Shown here: positions 28,100-35,968 of the stretch, one piece after another | Layout of the letters: each line of letters starts with the position of its first letter | Numbering within the stretch: the first letter of the stretch is position 1 | Source: Acidobacteriaceae bacterium | GTDB taxonomy: Bacteria; Acidobacteriota; Terriglobia; Terriglobales; Acidobacteriaceae | Length of the DNA: 39,818 nt | Reading direction: 5' to 3' | Assembly (NCBI GenBank): GCA_027452125.1 | Contig: DAIDGZ010000089.1 | Span: 1 to 39,818 of the forward strand | Made by a program: the position numbers and the translations under genes | Notes under the pieces: generated by a model | What the model was told of the DNA's origin: nothing | Seen by the model: the letters and a program-made list of their open reading frames with translations, nothing else | Database searches by the model: none

Positions 28100-28591
28100 A
28101 TGAAGACCTTCCTGCGCACCCTCCTCTCTCTTGCGCTCATCGTCTGGCTCGGCGCTGAAATCTTCTTCCCCATCGTGGCCGCCATCACCTTCATGACCCT
28201 CCAGCCAGACACCCATCTGGCCGGCAGCATCGTCGGCCACCTGCTGCGCATCCTGCATGGCATGGGACTGGTCAGCGGCATGGTCGCGCTGGGACTGCTG
28301 GCCATCATGCCCACGCTGGGCGTCTACAAGCCGCGCCCGGTGCTGCTTCCCATGGTGCTGGTGGTCCTCATGATGGCCTTCACCGCCTACTCGCAGTTCG
28401 GAATCCTCCCCGCCATGGAGCGCGACCGCATCGCCGCCGGCGGCGCCATCGATGCCGCGCCGCCCACCAACCCCAACCGCATGGACTTTGACCGGCTGCA
28501 CAAGCGTAGCGAGCACGTCGAAGAGCTCATCCTGCTGCTCGGCATCGCCACCGTCGCCCTGGTAGCCCACGCAGAGACTACCCGCGCATAA
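28100..28591 (+). CDS. DUF4149-type four-helix membrane protein
   Basis: 163 aa with four hydrophobic segments: residues about 5-32, 48-68, 78-98 and 143-158. The pattern of small membrane protein with FFPIVAA in the first helix and FDRLHKRSEHVEE before the last fits DUF4149. No function is established for the family. No Shine-Dalgarno sequence precedes ATG 28100 (the preceding bases are CCTTCCCCC); a -10-like TAGTAT ends nine bases upstream, so the mRNA may have almost no leader. It is separated from the ccm operon by a terminator. Confidence 0.75.
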   Translation: MKTFLRTLLSLALIVWLGAEIFFPIVAAITFMTLQPDTHLAGSIVGHLLRILHGMGLVSGMVALGLLAIMPTLGVYKPRPVLLPMVLVVLMMAFTAYSQFGILPAMERDRIAAGGAIDAAPPTNPNRMDFDRLHKRSEHVEELILLLGIATVALVAHAETTRA

Positions 28592-28617
28592 GCCTGCTCC
28601 CCGCAATGGCACAATCA

Positions 28618-28648
28618 GGCCGCTCATCCATTCAAGGAAGGAGCGGCC
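28618..28648. terminator. Hairpin after the DUF4149 gene
   Basis: GGCCGCTC (28618-28625) and GAGCGGCC (28641-28648) are perfect inverted copies with a 15-base loop. No T-run follows. The remaining gap to 28758 shows nothing else. Confidence 0.35.
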
Positions 28649-28758
28649 ATAAGCAAACAACCAGGGGCAAACGAAGGGCAAAGAGAAGAGTAGGCGGTTA
28701 ACCACTCACACGCGCCACATCGTCAATAGCTGCGGCACGCTAACGACTTGTGGTCAGG

Positions 28759-29175
28759 TCATGCCGATCCATCCTCGGACGGAGAACCATTCGAGAAGAG
28801 CTTCTCTCCCACCCAAATAACTCCAAGAGTGATGAGGAGATCCGCAACTCCTATCGGCAATAGGCCGATGGCATGAAGTGTTCCAAGAGCAGCAACAATC
28901 CTCTGCGGCAAACGCATGAGCAGATAGAGGTGAAGCGCCAGAACCAACAGGATACTAACCCAGAACCACGCATGCCTCCTCAAATCCCAGCGGATCTTGA
29001 CTGCAAGAATCGTCATCCCCAAGACAATGGAGACGGCCAACCCCATATCAGGCTTATGGAAGTAGACAAAGATTAAGTACACCGGTGCTATCAATCCGAC
29101 GATCTTAAGCCCCGTGTAATCCGTTCGTTTCTTCTCTTCCTGCTCTTCTTTTGTGTCTTCTATTTGCTCGAACAT
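28759..29175 (-). CDS. Orphan membrane protein, function unknown
   Basis: 138 aa. A charged N-terminus (MFEQIEDTKEEQEEKKRTD) is followed by four hydrophobic segments at about residues 22-39, 45-61, 71-87 and 101-120, and a short polar tail. I recognise no family. Base composition is more AT-rich than the surrounding chromosome and codon use is less GC-biased at third positions, which hints at a separate origin. AAGGA is only a couple of bases before the ATG, so the start is uncertain. It is transcribed away from the DUF4149 gene end and divergently from the next gene. Confidence 0.6.
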   Translation of the reverse strand: MFEQIEDTKEEQEEKKRTDYTGLKIVGLIAPVYLIFVYFHKPDMGLAVSIVLGMTILAVKIRWDLRRHAWFWVSILLVLALHLYLLMRLPQRIVAALGTLHAIGLLPIGVADLLITLGVIWVGEKLFSNGSPSEDGSA

Positions 29176-29285
29176 TTCCTTGCCTGACCAGTCATGGATG
29201 CCATTTTAACCGCGACATCAGAGCTTCTGCCTTGTCCGGAACTGCTCTTCCGGTCGTGTCGTCGGCAACTGTTCCCTGTGGGTGA

Positions 29286-29323
29286 GCCGAGTCACCACAG
29301 GTCAGGGTGGCCGGTCACTCGGC
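29286..29323. repeat. Inverted repeat between the two orphan membrane genes
   Basis: GCCGAGT (29286-29292) and ACTCGGC (29317-29323) pair perfectly, and flanking GTG/CAC can extend the stem past one bulged A. It lies 50 bases before the ATG at 29374, in the divergent gap. Operator or RNA stem; undecided. Confidence 0.3.
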
Positions 29324-29373
29324 CACGATCCAATAGAATTATTCCGATTGTTGAACCTCGTCCAAGGGTGAGT

Positions 29374-30021
29374 ATGGAGCAAACGGTACAGAACGACCGA
29401 TCCAAAGCCATTAGCCGGCTCTGGATTTGGATGGGCAGTCTGCTTGGCCTCGTGCTCTTATCCGAAATTCTGGGCTGGTTCAATGATTTCACTGAGCTAA
29501 CTCCGGCTCACGATAATGTTGATCTATTGCTGTTTTGCATCACAGGCAGCGTTGGATTAATATCCGGCGGAATCGCAGTCTTCGTATCGAAGAAAATGGT
29601 CGTTTGGCGTCGAGTCGGGATCACCTTTTCATGCGTCTTGTTGGGACTTCTTGCTGGCTTCATGATCAGCTACAACACCGCGAATCTGATCGAGGGGTTT
29701 CTAGATTTTCCGCCGACGAATACGAGAACATATTCTGCTCTCGCTCGGATTTCCCGGGCTTACCAGACGCACGGCAAAGGCGAAAGCTGGCACATTCAAA
29801 CCATGCCATTATGGTCTGATTTAGATATAACAGCTGACGACTACAACTTCATGTTGGCGCATCGTCCGGATGGAGACCCCTCACGGAATCCCGACGAGAT
29901 TTCGAGCAAAGGCTATTTCTGTGCTCAGGTAACTGTGCAACAGGCAGGCAGCGCACTGCGTATTATGCATGCCGGAACACGCAAATTGCCAAAAGGTACC
30001 GTCATTATCTGTCCGCCCTGA
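29374..30021 (+). CDS. Orphan membrane-anchored protein, function unknown
   Basis: 215 aa. Three hydrophobic segments: about residues 16-36, 48-70 and 80-102. A soluble domain follows (about 110-215) containing SWHIQTMPLWSDLDITADDY and a beta-rich end, GTRKLPKGTVIICPP. No family recognised. ATG 29374 has AAGG about six bases upstream; the frame stays open upstream to 29194 but that part has no sensible sequence. Like its divergent neighbour it is AT-richer than the rest of the window. The gap after it (30022-30271) contains no gene I can support. Confidence 0.6.
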   Translation: MEQTVQNDRSKAISRLWIWMGSLLGLVLLSEILGWFNDFTELTPAHDNVDLLLFCITGSVGLISGGIAVFVSKKMVVWRRVGITFSCVLLGLLAGFMISYNTANLIEGFLDFPPTNTRTYSALARISRAYQTHGKGESWHIQTMPLWSDLDITADDYNFMLAHRPDGDPSRNPDEISSKGYFCAQVTVQQAGSALRIMHAGTRKLPKGTVIICPP

Positions 30022-30271
30022 AGCAGCAATGACATACACTGATCCAAACGACGCCAAGTGCACGATCAAGGATTTCTGTAGTTTCCGGGGAATAGCGTCT
30101 GCATCGTCCCCCATCCGTCAGGACCGAAGTATCAAACATCCCTCCAGCCGCCTTGCCTCCTCACCCGCAATCCACCCCACGGCGCATCGTGGTCCTGCCC
30201 TCTGCCCCGCTCCTGTATCATCTTGAGTGGCCTTTGTGTGCGCAGCCCGCATAGGCCCCCGGGGTACGACT

Positions 30272-31357
30272 ATGAAAACCGGCATCATCGGTCTGCCACA
30301 GGTAGGCAAGACGTCGCTGTTCAAGATCCTCACCAGGGCCAAACTCGATGAGCATGGTTACTCCAATCCGCGCGAGGCGCATCTCGGGGTAGCCAGGGTT
30401 CCGGATGAACGCCTGGACAAGCTCGCCGCCCTCTACTCGCCCCGCAAAACTACCTATGCCACCGTGGAATATGTCGATGTGGCCGCCATCGGGCAGGAGG
30501 CATTGAAGGAAACCGCCTTCCTCGGCAATCTGCGCAACGTCGATGCCCTGATTCACGTCCTGCGCGCCTTTGAGGACGATTCCATCCCCCACGTCGGCGC
30601 CGTCGATCCCCTGCGTGACCTGAAGAGCGTCGAGTTTGACCTGATGGTCAGCGACCTCACCCAGGTGGAAAAACGCCTGGAACGCGTCGAGAAGGACCTG
30701 CGCAAGATGCGCTCCAGCGAACTGGAGCACGAGCACGCCCTGCTGCTGCGTTCAAAGGATTCGCTGGAGAAAGAACAGCCCCTGCGCGAGCTGGAGATGA
30801 CGCCGGAAGAGAAGAAGCTCATCAGGGGCTTCATGTTCCTCTCGCAAAAGCCCATCCTCTACGTGCTCAATATCGGCGAAAGCGTCACTCTCGGCGCCGA
30901 TCTGGACGCTGCGGTCAGCCGCTTCAGGCTGGATGCGGTGGCCCAGCGCCCCAATGCCGGCGCCACCGCCATCTGCGGCAAGGTGGAAGCCGAACTGGCC
31001 GAGATGGACGACGCCGAGGCCGCAGACTTCCTCGACAGCTACGGCCTGCATGAGAGCGGCCTGGTCCGCCTCATCCGCAAAAGCTACGAACTGCTCGGCC
31101 TCATCAGCTTTTTCACCGCCGGCGAAGACGAGTGCCGGGCCTGGACCGTGCCGCACGGCTCAAAGGCCCCCCAGGCCGCCGGAGCAATTCACTCTGATCT
31201 CGAACATCACTTCATTCGGGCTGAAACCATCCGCTGGGATAACCTGCTGGAAGCCGGTTCTGAAGCAGCCGCGCGTGCCCGGGGCACGTTGCGCCTGGAA
31301 GGCAAGGATTACATCGTACAGGACGGCGACGTTCTCCACATTAGGCATAGCGGGTAA
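30272..31357 (+). CDS. ychF: YchF/OLA1-family NTPase, divergent
   Basis: TRAFAC-class P-loop NTPase that associates with ribosomes and, in studied members, prefers ATP. 361 aa. P-loop GLPQVGKTS (residues 7-15; the usual form is GxPNVGKST). A coiled-coil region KRLERVEKDLRKM then HEHALLLRSKDSLE fills the middle. The C-terminal TGS-type domain shows SFFTAGEDECRAWTV and GTLRLEGKDYIVQDGDVLHI, as in YchF. The G3 segment (VDVAAIGQEALK) is shorter than the usual VDIAGLVKGAS block, and the G4 position reads NIGE, an NxxE form. ATG 30272 follows a weak ribosome site, GGGGT. The ZIP gene begins ten bases after the stop, so they are probably cotranscribed. Confidence 0.87.
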   Translation: MKTGIIGLPQVGKTSLFKILTRAKLDEHGYSNPREAHLGVARVPDERLDKLAALYSPRKTTYATVEYVDVAAIGQEALKETAFLGNLRNVDALIHVLRAFEDDSIPHVGAVDPLRDLKSVEFDLMVSDLTQVEKRLERVEKDLRKMRSSELEHEHALLLRSKDSLEKEQPLRELEMTPEEKKLIRGFMFLSQKPILYVLNIGESVTLGADLDAAVSRFRLDAVAQRPNAGATAICGKVEAELAEMDDAEAADFLDSYGLHESGLVRLIRKSYELLGLISFFTAGEDECRAWTVPHGSKAPQAAGAIHSDLEHHFIRAETIRWDNLLEAGSEAAARARGTLRLEGKDYIVQDGDVLHIRHSG

Positions 31358-31366
31358 CTCGGACGA

Positions 31367-32092
31367 ATGATGAAAACTTCTCTCTTGCTGGGACTGCTGG
31401 CCGCTCTTGCCGATGTGGCAGGCGGCTTTGTGCTCGTGCGCGCACGCGGCGTTGAGCGCTATCTGCGCTACTTCGTCGCCCTTGGCGCCGGTTTCCTGAT
31501 GGCCACTGCGCTGGTGGAGATGGCCCCGGAGAGCCTGCGCCTCATGCCCCGTCTCGGCCCCATTCTCATCATGGCCGGCTACTGCATCGTGCATCTGCTG
31601 GAGCACACCATCGTCGCCCACTTCCACTACGGCGAAGAGACCCATCATGACGAGTTTGTCTCCGCGCGCACCGGCTACTCCGTGCTTGGCGGTCTGGCCG
31701 TGCATGCGCTCTTTGACGGCGTAGCCATCGGCTCCGGCTTCGTGGTCTCCAACTGGCTGGGCTGGCTCATCTTCCTGGCCATCCTGCTGCACAAGGCGCC
31801 CGAAGGCTTCACCATGGCCTCGGTCATGCTGGCCAGCGGACGCAGCCGCGCCGTGGCTCTCTACTCCGCCATTGCCCTGGCCGTGGCCACCATGGCCGGT
31901 GTGCTGGTCATCGAACTCGCTCCCCACTGGATGCTCTTCGGCCTGCCCATCTCCGCCGGCGTTGCGCTCTACGTGGGCGCCAGCGACCTGGTGCCAGAGG
32001 TCAACCGCGAGCCCGGCATCCGCCTGGCCCTGGTCTTCTTCCTCGGCGTTGCCGCCTTCCTGCTGCTGCGCTTCCTGCTGCCCTCGGTCTAG
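31367..32092 (+). CDS. ZIP-family divalent metal transporter
   Basis: 241-aa integral membrane protein with about eight helices. The binuclear metal site of ZIP proteins is visible: His113 and Asp117 in VHALFDGVAIG (helix 4) and His142 and Glu146 in LLHKAPEGFTMASV (helix 5). A His-rich loop (HFHYGEETHHDE, residues 85-96) lies between helices 3 and 4, as in many family members. It probably imports or equilibrates zinc or another divalent cation. ATG 31367 and ATG 31370 are adjacent alternatives. The stop codon shares the bases CTAG with the stop of the convergent GT9 gene. Confidence 0.9.
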   Translation: MMKTSLLLGLLAALADVAGGFVLVRARGVERYLRYFVALGAGFLMATALVEMAPESLRLMPRLGPILIMAGYCIVHLLEHTIVAHFHYGEETHHDEFVSARTGYSVLGGLAVHALFDGVAIGSGFVVSNWLGWLIFLAILLHKAPEGFTMASVMLASGRSRAVALYSAIALAVATMAGVLVIELAPHWMLFGLPISAGVALYVGASDLVPEVNREPGIRLALVFFLGVAAFLLLRFLLPSV

Positions 32093-33339
32093 GGCAGAAC
32101 TGTCAGCTCTGCTTCCCGCCTCTGCCTCTGTGCGCCCTGCATCACCCGGCGCACAGACTCCATCACCCGCTCCACCGTGATCATCCGCATGCACACCGGA
32201 TCATCGCACGCCGAGTTCTTCTGGTTGGCTGCCGTCACACACGGCGAGCAGGCCAGCCCGGCCGTCAGCGACTCCGTGTTGCCCAGGCTTCCGTACAGCA
32301 CTGGCGTCTCCGGCCCAAACAGCACAATCGACCGAATCGGCGTGATCGCCGAAAAATGCGCCGGGCCGCTGTCATTCGTCACCAGCACCGTGGCCAGGTT
32401 GTAGAGCGGCGTCAGCATCGCCAGCGGATGCATCCCCGCCAGGCTGCGCACGCGCGCGTGGCCAATCGAATTCTGCATGTGCATCGCTTCCTCGCGCTCC
32501 CCGCGCGAGCCGGTAATCAGCACCACGGCGTCCTCCCACTCCGTCACAATCGAGCGGGCCAGCTCCACGAAGTTCTCCTGCGGCCAGCGCCGCTGCGGCA
32601 GCAGCTCCGAGCTGTTCGGATTGAGAAGAACAATGCGGTGATCGTCGGGGTCGTAGTCACCAAACACCTGCCGCACCAGTTCCTGCGCCGCCTCCATTTC
32701 GCTCCGCGCCGGCCTCGCCGCCGGCACGCGAATCTCGTCCTCCTCCACCGGCACCTTGGCATAGGGAATTTGTGGCTCCGGCGCCAGCAGCGCGTTCACC
32801 ATGCTGATGAAGTTCCGCGCCATGTGGATGTGGCCGTTATAGTTCACGCGGTGCGTCAGCATCTCGCCGCGATACAGCCCCTCCGCATGGAAACGATGGA
32901 ACCCCACACGCCGCACCGCCCCAGACAGTCCGGTCAGCAGCGCCGAGTAGCGCGAGAACAGCTCCAGATCCACCACCGTGTCGATCCCGGCCTGCCGCGC
33001 CCAGCGCAGAAAGCGCAACGAGTCCAGCGCCAGCGCGCCCAGGCTGGTCTCGCGGATCGTCACGATATTCTGCTCCGCCACCGTGTCCAGCAGGCGCAGG
33101 CACTCCACATTGCGTTCAAAGATGAGGAAGAAGATCTCCGCGCCCAGTACATCGCGCGCCTTCTCCAGCGCCGGGTTGGCGATGATCGTGCTGCCCATCT
33201 CCGACAGCTCGATAAACAGCACGCGGCGCGGCGTGGGCGGCCCGCCCGGCCGTGGCAACAGACGCAGAATCCACGTGCAGAGAAAGCACAGCGGTATGCC
33301 CAGCCAATAATCCATGGCACGCATGGTGCGAAGTTTCAT
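32089..33339 (-). CDS. Glycosyltransferase family 9 (heptosyltransferase-like)
   Basis: 416 aa. One N-terminal hydrophobic segment (about residues 10-28), then a GT-B fold: VLFIELSEMGSTIIANPAL in the N-domain, and in the C-domain VLLNPNSSELLPQRRWPQENFVELA, LITGSRGERE and the donor-site block LVTNDSGPAHFSAI, typical of ADP-heptose-type transferases. ACSPCVTAANQKNSACDDPVCM near the end is a cysteine cluster also seen in related proteins. The GT9 family builds lipopolysaccharide core or other surface glycans. I chose ATG 33339 (MKLRTMRAMDYW); the open frame begins at 33426. It is divergent from the GT-C-like gene. Confidence 0.88.
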   Translation of the reverse strand: MKLRTMRAMDYWLGIPLCFLCTWILRLLPRPGGPPTPRRVLFIELSEMGSTIIANPALEKARDVLGAEIFFLIFERNVECLRLLDTVAEQNIVTIRETSLGALALDSLRFLRWARQAGIDTVVDLELFSRYSALLTGLSGAVRRVGFHRFHAEGLYRGEMLTHRVNYNGHIHMARNFISMVNALLAPEPQIPYAKVPVEEDEIRVPAARPARSEMEAAQELVRQVFGDYDPDDHRIVLLNPNSSELLPQRRWPQENFVELARSIVTEWEDAVVLITGSRGEREEAMHMQNSIGHARVRSLAGMHPLAMLTPLYNLATVLVTNDSGPAHFSAITPIRSIVLFGPETPVLYGSLGNTESLTAGLACSPCVTAANQKNSACDDPVCMRMITVERVMESVRRVMQGAQRQRREAELTVLP

Positions 33340-33380
33340 AGATGGCTCGTCACGCCTCCAAGTAGGCTGGTTGGTGCGTC

Positions 33381-33403
33381 CGCTACAATCTGGATTGTAA
33401 GCG
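33381..33403. promoter_or_regulatory. Inverted repeat with a TACAAT box on each strand, divergent glycosylation promoters
   Basis: CGCTACAAT (33381-33389) and ATTGTAAGCG (33394-33403) are inverted copies with one bulged base. TACAAT, five of six to the -10 consensus, appears on both strands within it, between the GT9 gene and the GT-C-like gene. No good -35 boxes were found. Confidence 0.3.
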
Positions 33404-33511
33404 GGACTCCTCAAACATCCCACCACTTGTTCATCGCTCCATCAGCGAGTCTCAGAACCCACACTTCCGCCGCAGCCGGCATCCCCGCCTGTGGCCATTG
33501 GAACCCATAGC

Positions 33512-34993
33512 GTGTCGAGCCAATCCAAGCGCAATCTTCTGCTCCTTGCCGCCTTTTCCCTGCTCTCCTTCCTGGTGATGGGCTATCATCCCGGTCTCGA
33601 AGACGATGGCGTCTACCTCGCCGCTGTGCTCAGCCGCCTGCATCCCGCGCTCTTCCCCCACGACGCCGAGTTCTTCCGCGTCCAGCTTCAGGCCACCGTC
33701 TTTGACACCTGGATGGCCGCATTCGTTCGCCTCTCGCACCTTTCCGTCGCCTGGGCAGAACTGCTCGTCCAGTTTGCCTCCATCGTTCTCATGCTCTACG
33801 CCTGCCGCCGCATCGCGGCCCGGCTCTTTCCCGAGCTGCGTGCCCAGTGGGCCGGCGTGGCCATGGTTGGGGCCATGCTCACATTGCCCGTCGCCGGCAC
33901 CGCGCTCACCCTGGCCGACCAGTACCTCCAGCCGCGCAATATCGCCTCGGCGCTCATCCTGCTGGCCATCGCGCACGTCCTGGAGAATCGCCGCTGGCGG
34001 GCCTTCTTCCTGCTGACGCTCTCCTTTGTCATCCATCCGCTCATGACCGCCTTCGGCATCTCCTTCTGCCTCTTTCTTGCGGTCATCCTCAGCCCGCGCG
34101 CCGCCGCCTGGCTCAGCTCCACCCTGCGTCCCCGTCCCGGCATGGCCGCCCTCCTCCCCCTCGGCTGGATCTTTGAGCCGCCCAACCCGCTCTGGAAGAA
34201 GGCTCTCGACACCCGCACCTACTACTACCTCTACCAGTGGACCTGGTACGAATGGCTGGGTGCTCTGGCCCCTATCCTGCTCTTCTGGCTGCTCTGGCGG
34301 CTGGCCCGCCGCCGCGGAGAAACGCCCCTCGCCCGCTTCGCGCTGGCCGTCTTTGCCTACTCCGTCTTCCAGCAGGTAGTTGCCATGCTCCTGCTCGGCA
34401 TCCCCGCCCTGGTCCGCACCACGCCCTGGCAGCCCATGCGCTACCTGCATCTGGTCTACGTCTTCCTGTGCCTCATCGCCGGCTGTCTGCTGGGTCGGCT
34501 CCTGCTTCGCGACCGCGCCTGGCGATGGGCTATCTATCTCATCCTCATCAACGGCGGCATGTTCTTTGCCCAGCGGCAGATGTTTGCCGCCAGCGCCCAT
34601 CTGGAGCTGCCCGGCATGCGCCCCGTCAATCCCTGGCTCCAGGCCTTTGCCTGGGTACGGCAAAACACCCCCCAGGATGCCTACTTCGCCCTTGACCCGA
34701 ACTACCTGTCTGCCCCGGCCGAGGACTATCACAGCTTTCGCGCCCTGGCCCAGCGCAGCCAGCTCGCCGACGCCATCAAGGACGCGGCCGTCGTCACCCA
34801 GGTGCCCGAACTCGGCACCGAGTGGAACCGCGAAGTCGAGGCGCAGGCCGGCTGGAAGCACTTCCGCATCGCGGATTTTGAAAGACTTAAGGCGCAATTC
34901 GGCGTAAATTGGGTGCTCCTCGCTTCCCCGCCGCCCGGCGGGCTGGACTGCCGCTGGCACAATGCCATGCTCACCGTCTGCCGCATACCGTAG
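33512..34993 (+). CDS. GT-C-like polytopic membrane protein, paralogue 1
   Basis: 493 aa with about ten hydrophobic segments up to residue 365, then a soluble C-terminal domain. After the first helix comes GYHPGLEDDGVY; an acidic motif in the first outer loop is the hallmark of GT-C transferases that use polyprenyl-phosphate sugars. The middle has YYYLYQWTWYEWLGALAP and the C-domain has NPWLQAFAWVRQNTPQDAYFA. All of these are shared with the protein at 35965-37455. GTG 33512 (GGAA upstream) gives an N-terminus like the paralogue; GTG 33491 is the alternative. Family 2 transferase next door could supply the lipid-linked sugar. Function inferred from architecture only. Confidence 0.75.
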   Translation: MSSQSKRNLLLLAAFSLLSFLVMGYHPGLEDDGVYLAAVLSRLHPALFPHDAEFFRVQLQATVFDTWMAAFVRLSHLSVAWAELLVQFASIVLMLYACRRIAARLFPELRAQWAGVAMVGAMLTLPVAGTALTLADQYLQPRNIASALILLAIAHVLENRRWRAFFLLTLSFVIHPLMTAFGISFCLFLAVILSPRAAAWLSSTLRPRPGMAALLPLGWIFEPPNPLWKKALDTRTYYYLYQWTWYEWLGALAPILLFWLLWRLARRRGETPLARFALAVFAYSVFQQVVAMLLLGIPALVRTTPWQPMRYLHLVYVFLCLIAGCLLGRLLLRDRAWRWAIYLILINGGMFFAQRQMFAASAHLELPGMRPVNPWLQAFAWVRQNTPQDAYFALDPNYLSAPAEDYHSFRALAQRSQLADAIKDAAVVTQVPELGTEWNREVEAQAGWKHFRIADFERLKAQFGVNWVLLASPPPGGLDCRWHNAMLTVCRIP

Positions 34994-35170
34994 ATCGCTT
35001 AGGCCTGTTGCCCGGGACGAGCAAATGCTCTCCTGCGGCGCAGCGCCACACGACCGCGCCTCCACCGCCACAAAACCTGCAAATACCTGAAATTCTGCTT
35101 ACTGTAACCACTCTCCAGCGTCGTATCATTACCCTATCGGGGCTCATTAAGCGCACGTCCGGCAAATAAC

Positions 35171-35968
35171 ATGATCAATGGAAAGAAAGTGGTCGTCGTT
35201 CTTCCTGCTTACAACGCTGAGAAGACCTTGGAAAAGACGATCCAGGAAGTCTCAGGCGTCGTGGACGCCTGCATCTTAGTCGACGACCGCAGCAGCGACA
35301 AAACCGTGGAACTCGCCCACCGCCTGGGTCTCCAGGTGATCGTGCACGAGCGCAATCGCGGCTACGGCGGCAACCAGAAGACCTGCTATGCGGCTGCGCT
35401 CAATGAAGGCGCGGACATCGTCGTCATGCTGCACCCGGACTACCAGTACTCGCCGCTTCTCGCCGAGCCCATGGCCAGCATGATCGCCTACGGCGTCTAC
35501 GACATCGTCCTCGGCTCGCGCATCCTAGGCGGCGGAGCCCTGCGCGGCGGCATGCCGCTTTACAAGTACATCGCCAACCGCGCGCTTACGTTCTTTGAGA
35601 ATCTGCTGCTGGGCGCCAAGCTCTCGGAGTACCACACCGGTCTCCGCGCCTACAGCCGTGAACTGCTGCTCTCCCTCCCCCTCGAAGCCAACTCGGAGGA
35701 CTTCGTCTTCGACAACGAATTGCTGGCGCAGTGCATCTACATCGGCGCCCGCATCGGCGAGATCTCCTGCCCCACGCGCTACTTCCCTGAGGCCTCGTCC
35801 ATCAATCTGCGCCGCAGCACCATCTACGGTCTCAGCGTGCTCAAGACCACCGTGGATTGCGTGGCCGCGCGGCTTGGCATCTACCGCAAGCCCATCTTTA
35901 ACTTTCCCCCGATCCACCTGAAGCAGAGTAAGACATCCATACCGCTATCAGCGGAGGAGATTTCATGA
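35171..35968 (+). CDS. Glycosyltransferase family 2 (polyprenyl-phosphate sugar synthase-like)
   Basis: 265-aa GT-A enzyme. VVVVLPAYNAEKTLEKTI at the N-terminus, ILVDDRSSDKT (nucleotide-sugar Asp pair), ERNRGYGGNQKTCY, and MLHPDYQYSP with the DxD-type acidic site are standard. YHTGLRAYSRELL follows in the acceptor half. It resembles dolichyl/polyprenyl-phosphate mannose or glucose synthases and has no membrane helices at the C-terminus. The stop overlaps the next start by four bases (ATGA), so the GT-C-like paralogue 2 is translationally coupled to it. The gap upstream (34994-35170) holds a possible -10 (TATCAT) but nothing firm. Confidence 0.9.
   Translation: MINGKKVVVVLPAYNAEKTLEKTIQEVSGVVDACILVDDRSSDKTVELAHRLGLQVIVHERNRGYGGNQKTCYAAALNEGADIVVMLHPDYQYSPLLAEPMASMIAYGVYDIVLGSRILGGGALRGGMPLYKYIANRALTFFENLLLGAKLSEYHTGLRAYSRELLLSLPLEANSEDFVFDNELLAQCIYIGARIGEISCPTRYFPEASSINLRRSTIYGLSVLKTTVDCVAARLGIYRKPIFNFPPIHLKQSKTSIPLSAEEIS

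Noticed and set aside
30030-30226. Small ORF after the orphan membrane gene (starting MTYTDPNDAK)
   Set aside because: No ribosome site, no recognisable motif and a low-complexity Pro/Ser-rich end.
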